A DNA stretch of 10,498 bases. Source: Bog-756 sp050011635 (GTDB taxonomy: Bacteria > Actinomycetota > Acidimicrobiia > Acidimicrobiales > RAAP-2). The DNA lies in NCBI GenBank assembly GCA_050011635.1, contig JBEKIU010000154.1, positions 1-10,498 on the forward strand, given 5' to 3'. Below are positions 6,562 to 10,498 of the stretch, in pieces; the stretch's first letter is position 1; every line of letters starts with the position of its first letter. A program made the translations under genes and the position numbers. The notes beneath the pieces were generated by a model. It was not told the DNA's origin, searched no databases, and was given only the letters and a program-made list of their open reading frames with translations.

Positions 6562-7725
6562 TCAATGGCCCATGCCGACACCCTGGGAGCGCTGCAGGTC
6601 CTTGCCCTCGGTCTGCAGGGCGGGGGCGACCATCACTTCGGCCTTCTGGAATTCCTTGACTGTCTGGTAGCCGCACGTGGCCATGGCCGTGCGCAGTGCA
6701 CCGAACAGGTTCATGCGGCCGTCGTTCTCATGGGCCGGGCCGAGGAGGATCTCCCGCAGCGTCCCCCTCGTCGTGGTCCGGACCCGGGCGCCCCGGGGAA
6801 GCGTTGGGTGGAACGTGGCCATGCCCCAGTGGAAACCGCGGGCCGGCGCCTCGACGGCGGACGACAGGGGCGACCCGAGCATCACGGCGTCTGCGCCACA
6901 GGCCACCGCCTTGGCGATGTCGCCACCCTTGGACATACCGCCGTCGGCGATCACGTGGCAGTAGACGCCGGTCTCGTCGAGGTGGCGCATCCGGGCGCCG
7001 GCCACATCGGCGATGGCCGTGGCCTGGGGAACGCCGATTCCCAGCACCCCGCGGGTGGTGCAGGCATTGCCCGGACCCACCCCGACCAGGACTCCCACGG
7101 CGCCGGTGCGCATCAGGTGGAGGCCGGCCTGATAGGACGCGCAACCACCGACGATCACCGGGATCTCGAACTCGCGGATGAACCGCTTGAGGTTGAGGGG
7201 CTCCGCCGTCTTCGACACATGTTCCGCCGAGACCACGGTCCCCTGGATGACGAGCAGGTCCAGCTCGGCGGCCAGCAGGGCGGGGGCGAACTTCTCGGTC
7301 TTTTGCGGGGTGACGGACGCCGCGGTGGTAATGCCGGCTGTCTTCATCTCCTTTATCCGCTCGGTGACCAGTTCCAGCTGGACCGGTTCGGCATACATCT
7401 GCTGCATGCGGGCGGTCGCCTTCTCGGCGGGGAGCTCGCGTATCTCGTCGAACAGGGGGGTCGGGTCCTCGTAGCGCGTCCACAGGCCCTCGAGATTGAG
7501 GACACCAAGGCCACCCAGTCGCCCGATCTCGATGGCGGTCGACGGGCTGACCACCCCGTCCATGGCCGAGGCCATCAGTGGGAGCTCGAATTGGTATGCG
7601 TCGATCTCCCAGCTGATGTCGACATCCTCGGGATCGCGGGTCCGCCGGCTGGGAACGATGGCGATGTCGTCGAGCCCGTAGGCCTTCCGACCCGATTTGA
7701 AGATGCCGATCTCTAGCTCAGCCAC
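6562..7725 (-). CDS. guaB3: GuaB3 family IMP dehydrogenase-like protein
   Basis: This is a TIM-barrel protein of the IMP dehydrogenase/GMP reductase superfamily, 387 residues long, with no room for the paired CBS domains of ordinary GuaB. It would fit oxidation of IMP to XMP, the substrate of GuaA encoded next. Family hallmarks are IVPSRRTR (23-30), IGRLGGLGVLN (67-77), LLVIQGTVVSAEHV (157-170) and PLNLKRFIREFEIPV (176-190). The catalytic-loop region GVGPGNACTTRG (215-226) carries C222 at the IMPDH nucleophile position, followed by GIGVPQATAI, then IADGGMSKGGDI (259-270) with D261 at the substrate-binding aspartate. The flap between about 295 and 335 is short and lacks the usual Arg-Tyr dyad. 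The GTG start at 7725 is supported by a strong Shine-Dalgarno sequence seven bases away. Activity is uncertain because mycobacterial GuaB3 has not, to my knowledge, been shown to be a functional IMPDH. The CBS-less cyanobacterial GuaB3 is reported to be one. Confidence 0.93.
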   Translation of the reverse strand: MAELEIGIFKSGRKAYGLDDIAIVPSRRTRDPEDVDISWEIDAYQFELPLMASAMDGVVSPSTAIEIGRLGGLGVLNLEGLWTRYEDPTPLFDEIRELPAEKATARMQQMYAEPVQLELVTERIKEMKTAGITTAASVTPQKTEKFAPALLAAELDLLVIQGTVVSAEHVSKTAEPLNLKRFIREFEIPVIVGGCASYQAGLHLMRTGAVGVLVGVGPGNACTTRGVLGIGVPQATAIADVAGARMRHLDETGVYCHVIADGGMSKGGDIAKAVACGADAVMLGSPLSSAVEAPARGFHWGMATFHPTLPRGARVRTTTRGTLREILLGPAHENDGRMNLFGALRTAMATCGYQTVKEFQKAEVMVAPALQTEGKDLQRSQGVGMGH

Positions 7726-7732
7726 GTGTATG

Positions 7733-7738
7733 CCCTCC
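7733..7738 (-). promoter_or_regulatory. Ribosome binding site of guaB3
   Basis: On the minus strand GGAGGG lies seven bases before the GTG at 7725-7723. It is the strongest Shine-Dalgarno sequence in the window. It fixes the guaB3 start and marks it as the first independently translated gene of the guaB3-guaA-pcrA group. Confidence 0.85.
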
Positions 7739-7883
7739 GGACCCTGGTCGCAGTTGTCGAAACCCTCCGATCGTGCGGCAACCCGACAACGTGCCGACCG
7801 ACTGCCCCCACGATACCGCCTCGAGCCACCGAACTGGTCGCTCGCCCGGAGGCGGAGAGACCGCTGCGACGGGTCGACGGTCG

Positions 7884-7981
7884 GTCGACGGTCGGGACCT
7901 CATGTGACGTCGACGGGAGGGACGTCATGGGGCGTCGACGGTCGGGACGTCATGAGGCGCGGAGGCGTGACGTCATGGGGT
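7884..7981. repeat. Tandem array of about four 25-bp units between the Nudix gene and guaB3
   Basis: Three 25-bp units start at 7884, 7909 and 7934. They share GTCGACGG at the left and GGGAC(C/G)TCATG in the middle. A degenerate 23-bp fourth unit (7959-7981) keeps TGACGTCATG and contains the stop codon of the Nudix gene. A partial copy, GTCGACGGTCG, precedes the array at 7873. Each full unit holds the palindrome GTCGAC, and several hold GACGTC. The array fills the half of the 247-bp gap nearest the Nudix gene. The rest, 7726-7872, holds the guaB3 ribosome binding site and no promoter I can defend. Confidence 0.93.
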
Positions 7982-8740
7982 CCGGAGGGTCGGAGGCACA
8001 TCCACCCCCAGAACGAGGCAGATCAGCTCCACCAGGGTCCGGGCGGTCGCACCCCACACCGTCTCGCCCGCGACCTCGAAGAACCACACGGGGAACTCGC
8101 CGTCTGGGAACCGCTGAGGCCCGGTCCGGCCCGGCGCCGACCACCATTCCTCGTGGAAGACGCCGTCGGCGGCCAGCTCACTCAGCGCGACATCGAAGAC
8201 CCGCTCGACCTCCCCCGGATTGGCGGTCAGCGACGGACGCGTCTCGAGTGTGGCCACAACCGGGGTCATCACGGTATCGGAGGAGATGGTGGGCATGGCC
8301 GTGAGCTGGGCGACCACGTTGACCAGGCCGGGCTGGAGCCCGACCTCCTCGAACGCCTCCCGCAGTGCGGCCTCGACCACCCCCTCGTCGCCTTCGAGCC
8401 GACCTCCCGGGAACGCCACCTCACCCTGATGGGAACGGAGCCGGTCGGACCGGACGGTGAGCACGACCCGGGCCTCGCCCCCCTCTTCGAACATCGACAC
8501 CAGAACGGCGGCGGGGCGGGCCGCGGACACGGGTTCGATGAGGTGCCGCCAGGGCTCGGCGACCCGGCCGCGGCGCGGCGCCGGGACGCCGGTCAGGGCG
8601 GTCACCACCCGGTGCAGGGAGATCCCGGTGCGTACGGCAGCCGGCAGCGTGGCCCACGGCGCGGGCATGCCGACGCGACTGTTCGGCGGTCGGAGGATGG
8701 GCCTTCTGCCTGCGGCGACGGGGTGGTCTGCGGGTTGCAT
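7973..8740 (-). CDS. Nudix hydrolase, CoA pyrophosphatase (NudL/NUDT7) type
   Basis: This Nudix enzyme probably cleaves CoA or acyl-CoA to phosphopantetheine and 3',5'-ADP. From ATG 8740 the product is 255 residues. The segment LTVRSDRLRSHQG followed by FPGG (about 94-113) is the signature that marks the CoA-pyrophosphatase subgroup. It runs into a complete Nudix box, G-x5-E-x7-REAFEEVGL (113-135), with both Mg-binding glutamates. The C-terminal part (FPVWFFEVAGETVWGATARTLVELICLVL) has the WGATA segment common in this subgroup. The frame is open back to 8896, but that extension looks like non-coding DNA and runs over a tandem repeat. ATG 8740 has no clear Shine-Dalgarno; a TAACCT about ten bases upstream could be a -10 box for a leaderless transcript. 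ATG 8668 (MPAPWATL) is the other plausible start. The stop lies inside the 25-bp repeat array. CoA specificity is inferred from the signature. Confidence 0.86.
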   Translation of the reverse strand: MQPADHPVAAGRRPILRPPNSRVGMPAPWATLPAAVRTGISLHRVVTALTGVPAPRRGRVAEPWRHLIEPVSAARPAAVLVSMFEEGGEARVVLTVRSDRLRSHQGEVAFPGGRLEGDEGVVEAALREAFEEVGLQPGLVNVVAQLTAMPTISSDTVMTPVVATLETRPSLTANPGEVERVFDVALSELAADGVFHEEWWSAPGRTGPQRFPDGEFPVWFFEVAGETVWGATARTLVELICLVLGVDVPPTLRTP

Positions 8741-8848
8741 CGGAGAACTCAGGTTAGAGCCCGGAGGCACCGGGCCGGCCATCACCGGCGAGCAGGGCGT
8801 CTCGGTGCGGCGGTGGTGTGGTGACCGTTCGGTCCCGGTTCGTCCGCC

Positions 8849-8899
8849 CCCACCTCGGAGCCGGGCCCACCTCGGACACGGGCCCACCTCGGACACGGA
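8849..8899. repeat. Tandem array of three 17-bp units between groEL and the Nudix gene
   Basis: The units are CCCACCTCGGAGCCGGG (8849-8865), CCCACCTCGGACACGGG (8866-8882) and CCCACCTCGGACACGGA (8883-8899). The second and third differ only at the last base. The period matches the guaA-pcrA array but the sequence is unrelated. The array abuts the long hairpin after groEL and sits 110 to 160 bases upstream of the Nudix start. Confidence 0.95.
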
Positions 8900-8929
8900 A
8901 CCGGCCGGACCCGAGGGCCCGGCCGGTTC
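8898..8929 (-). terminator. Long hairpin after groEL, probable terminator
   Basis: GAACCGGCCGG (8898-8908) and CCGGCCGGTTC (8919-8929) are perfect 11-bp arms. The inner bases can extend the stem by about three pairs, leaving a four-base loop. It lies 40 bases past the groEL stop on the minus strand. There is no T-run, as is common for actinobacterial terminator-like hairpins. It may end groEL transcription or protect its 3' end. Confidence 0.65.
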
Positions 8930-8941
8930 GCACTGCGCTCC

Positions 8942-8959
8942 TGGCTCGGAAGGGAGCCA
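8942..8959 (-). other. Small hairpin directly after groEL
   Basis: TGGCTC (8942-8947) and GAGCCA (8954-8959) pair around a six-base loop, ten bases after the groEL stop. On the minus strand it precedes the longer hairpin, so the two form a tandem fold-back in the groEL 3' untranslated region. Confidence 0.5.
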
Positions 8960-8968
8960 AGGTTCTTC

Positions 8969-10498
8969 CTACATCATCCCGCCCATACCGCCCATGCCGC
9001 CCATGCCGCCGCCCATGGCAGCAGCAGCAGCAGCGGCGGCGGCTGGATCGGCCTTTTCGGGCTTGTCGGCCACCAGCGCCTCGGTCGTCAGCAGCAACCC
9101 GGCGATGGACGCCGCGTTCTGGAGAGCCGACCGGGTCACCTTGGCCGGATCGATGACGCCGGCCTTGACCAGGTCGACCAGCTCGCCCGTGTTGGCGTTG
9201 AGCCCGATCGAACCCGTCTCGGACTCGACCTGGCGCACGTAGACGGAGCCTTCGAGCCCGGCGTTGCTGGCGATGGCGTGGAGCGGCGCGGCCAAAGCCT
9301 TGGCCACGATGGAGGCACCCGTCGCCTCGTCCCCGCTGAGGGAGCCGACAACGGCGAGCACGGCGGTACGGGACCGCAGTAGTGCGGTGCCGCCTCCGGC
9401 CACGATGCCCTCTTCGACGGCGGCCCGGGTGGCAGAGAGCGCATCCTCGATACGATGCTTCTTCTCCTTGAGCTCGACCTCGGTGGCGGCGCCGACCTTT
9501 ACGACGGCGACCCCTCCGGCCAGCTTGGCCAGCCGCTCCTGGAGCTTCTCGCGATCCCAGTCGGAGTCGGTGTCGTCGATCTCACGCTTGATCTGGGCGA
9601 TCCGACCCTTGACATCCGACTCGTCACCGCCGCCCTCGACGATGGTGGTGTCGTCCTTGGTCACGATGACCCGGCGGGCCTTCCCCAAGAGATCGACCGT
9701 CGTGGTGTCGAGTTTGAGGCCGATCTCCTCGGAGATGACCTGGGCACCGGTGAGGACGGCCATGTCCTGGAGCATCGCCTTGCGGCGCTCGCCGAAACCG
9801 GGGGCCTTGACGGCCACCGAGGTGAACGTGCCCCGGATCTTGTTGACCACCAGGGTGGCCAGCGCCTCTCCTTCGACGTCCTCGGCGATGATCAGCAGCG
9901 GCTTGCCGGTCTGCATGACCTTCTCGAGCACAGGGACCAGGTCGTGGACCGCGCTCACCTTCTGGTTGACGAAGAGGATCAGCGGGTCGTCCAGGACGGC
10001 CTCCTGACGCTCGGCGTCGGTCACGAAGTAGGGGGACAGGTAGCCCTTGTCGAACTGCATGCCCTCGGTGAACTCGAGGTCGATGCCGAAGGTGTTGGAC
10101 TCCTCGACGGTGACCGTGCCGTCCTTGCCCACGCGGTCGATGGCATCGGCAAGCACCTCACCGATGGCGTTGTCGGCGGCGGAGATGGACGCCACCTGGG
10201 CGATCTCCGTCTTCGAGTCGATCTCTTTGGACTGCTCCTTGATGGACTCGACCGCGGCGGTCACCGCCTTGTCGATGCCCTTGCGCAGCCCGAGGGGATT
10301 GGCTCCGGCGGCTACGTTGCGCAGCCCCTCGCGGATGAGGGCCTGGGCCAGCACGGTGGCCGTCGTGGTTCCGTCGCCGGCCACGTCGTTGGTCTTGGTG
10401 GCCACCTCTTTGACCAGCTGGGCGCCCATGTTCTCGAAGACGTCCTCCAGCTCCACCTCACGGGCGATGGACACGCCGTCGTTGGTGATGGTGGGAGC
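8969..10498 (-). CDS. groEL: Chaperonin GroEL, N-terminus outside the window
   Basis: This is the 60-kDa chaperonin subunit that, with GroES, folds proteins in a double-ring chamber in the cytosol. The window shows 509 residues, starting at APTITNDGVSIAREVE, so about 45 N-terminal residues are missing at the right edge. The equatorial ATP site is intact: GDGTTTATVLAQ includes the catalytic aspartate (E. coli D87), and RIEDALSATRAAVEEG includes the second one (E. coli D398). AGGGTALLR follows. The apical domain (KGYLSPYF, DPLILFVNQKV, PLLIIAEDVEGEALATL, KAPGFGERRKAML) is standard. The C-terminus has nine consecutive alanines (9017-9043) and then a Gly/Met-rich GGM-type tail, not the His-rich tail of mycobacterial GroEL1. 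The stop is TAG and two hairpins follow. The promoter, any CIRCE/HrcA site and groES would lie beyond the window. Confidence 0.98.
   Translation of the reverse strand, partial: APTITNDGVSIAREVELEDVFENMGAQLVKEVATKTNDVAGDGTTTATVLAQALIREGLRNVAAGANPLGLRKGIDKAVTAAVESIKEQSKEIDSKTEIAQVASISAADNAIGEVLADAIDRVGKDGTVTVEESNTFGIDLEFTEGMQFDKGYLSPYFVTDAERQEAVLDDPLILFVNQKVSAVHDLVPVLEKVMQTGKPLLIIAEDVEGEALATLVVNKIRGTFTSVAVKAPGFGERRKAMLQDMAVLTGAQVISEEIGLKLDTTTVDLLGKARRVIVTKDDTTIVEGGGDESDVKGRIAQIKREIDDTDSDWDREKLQERLAKLAGGVAVVKVGAATEVELKEKKHRIEDALSATRAAVEEGIVAGGGTALLRSRTAVLAVVGSLSGDEATGASIVAKALAAPLHAIASNAGLEGSVYVRQVESETGSIGLNANTGELVDLVKAGVIDPAKVTRSALQNAASIAGLLLTTEALVADKPEKADPAAAAAAAAAMGGGMGGMGGMGGMM

Noticed and set aside
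4925..6670. A 581-codon open frame on the plus strand across guaA
   Set aside because: It is the antisense shadow of guaA in GC-rich DNA. It has no recognisable domain, and the opposite strand encodes a complete GMP synthase.
6565..7716. A 383-codon plus-strand frame across guaB3
   Set aside because: Antisense shadow. The minus strand has the conserved GuaB3 protein with a strong ribosome site.
7726..7872. Sigma-70-type promoter for guaB3
   Set aside because: TATCGT on the minus strand resembles a -10 box, but no -35 at proper spacing is visible, so I do not call it.
7726..7972. Guanine, PRPP or ppGpp-type riboswitch ahead of guaB3
   Set aside because: I could not find a convincing aptamer core or a terminator/antiterminator pair. 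The gap is mostly tandem repeat.
7968..7975. TGACGTCA palindrome resembling a eukaryotic CRE site
   Set aside because: The bacterial context makes that reading irrelevant. It is part of the degenerate fourth unit of the 25-bp array and overlaps the Nudix stop.
7697..8824. Plus-strand open frames of 375 and 192 codons across the Nudix gene
   Set aside because: Composition is Arg/Gly/Pro-rich without motifs, and the opposite strand has an intact Nudix box.
8741..8896. N-terminal extension of the Nudix protein to 307 residues
   Set aside because: The added 52 residues are encoded partly by the 17-bp repeat array and lack any family similarity. ATG 8740 is the better start.

Overview
The window is high-GC DNA that reads as chromosome of an actinomycete (Actinomycetota). 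The clues are the decaprenyl-phosphoryl-arabinose genes dprE1/dprE2, a PcrA/UvrD1-type helicase resembling the mycobacterial one, and a guaB3-guaA purine group near groEL. Acidimicrobiia or a relative is my guess from gene content; the class cannot be fixed from sequence alone. Coding density is high and almost every gap is short.

Layout. (1) Bases 1-2388, plus strand: the last codons of a probable UbiA-type decaprenyl-phosphate phosphoribosyltransferase, then dprE1 and dprE2, with ATGA overlaps at both junctions. Together they would make decaprenyl-phosphoryl-ribose and epimerise it to the arabinose donor used for cell-envelope arabinan. (2) Bases 2389-2450: a short convergent junction with hairpins. 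(3) Bases 2451-7725, minus strand, read right to left: guaB3 (IMP dehydrogenase family, no CBS domains), guaA (GMP synthase) and pcrA (SF1 helicase), tightly spaced and probably one operon. (4) Bases 7973-8740, minus strand: a Nudix hydrolase of the CoA-pyrophosphatase type. (5) Bases 8969-10498, minus strand: groEL, lacking about 45 N-terminal residues beyond the window edge, followed by strong fold-back structures.

The most unusual feature is a set of three unrelated tandem-repeat arrays, one at each of three boundaries of the minus-strand cluster: 4 x 17 bp between guaA and pcrA, about 4 x 25 bp between the Nudix gene and guaB3, and 3 x 17 bp between groEL and the Nudix gene. The guaA-pcrA array duplicates the end of guaA. 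Read on the minus strand it forms a chain of three six-codon mini-ORFs, each joined to the next by an ATGA stop/start overlap, leading from the guaA stop to the pcrA start. Other points of note are alanine at the DprE1 position equivalent to the benzothiazinone-target cysteine, a 43-residue non-conserved DprE1 tail laid over a perfect 11-bp hairpin, and a GuaB3 that keeps the catalytic-loop cysteine. I found no mobile element, CRISPR array, RNA gene or defence system.
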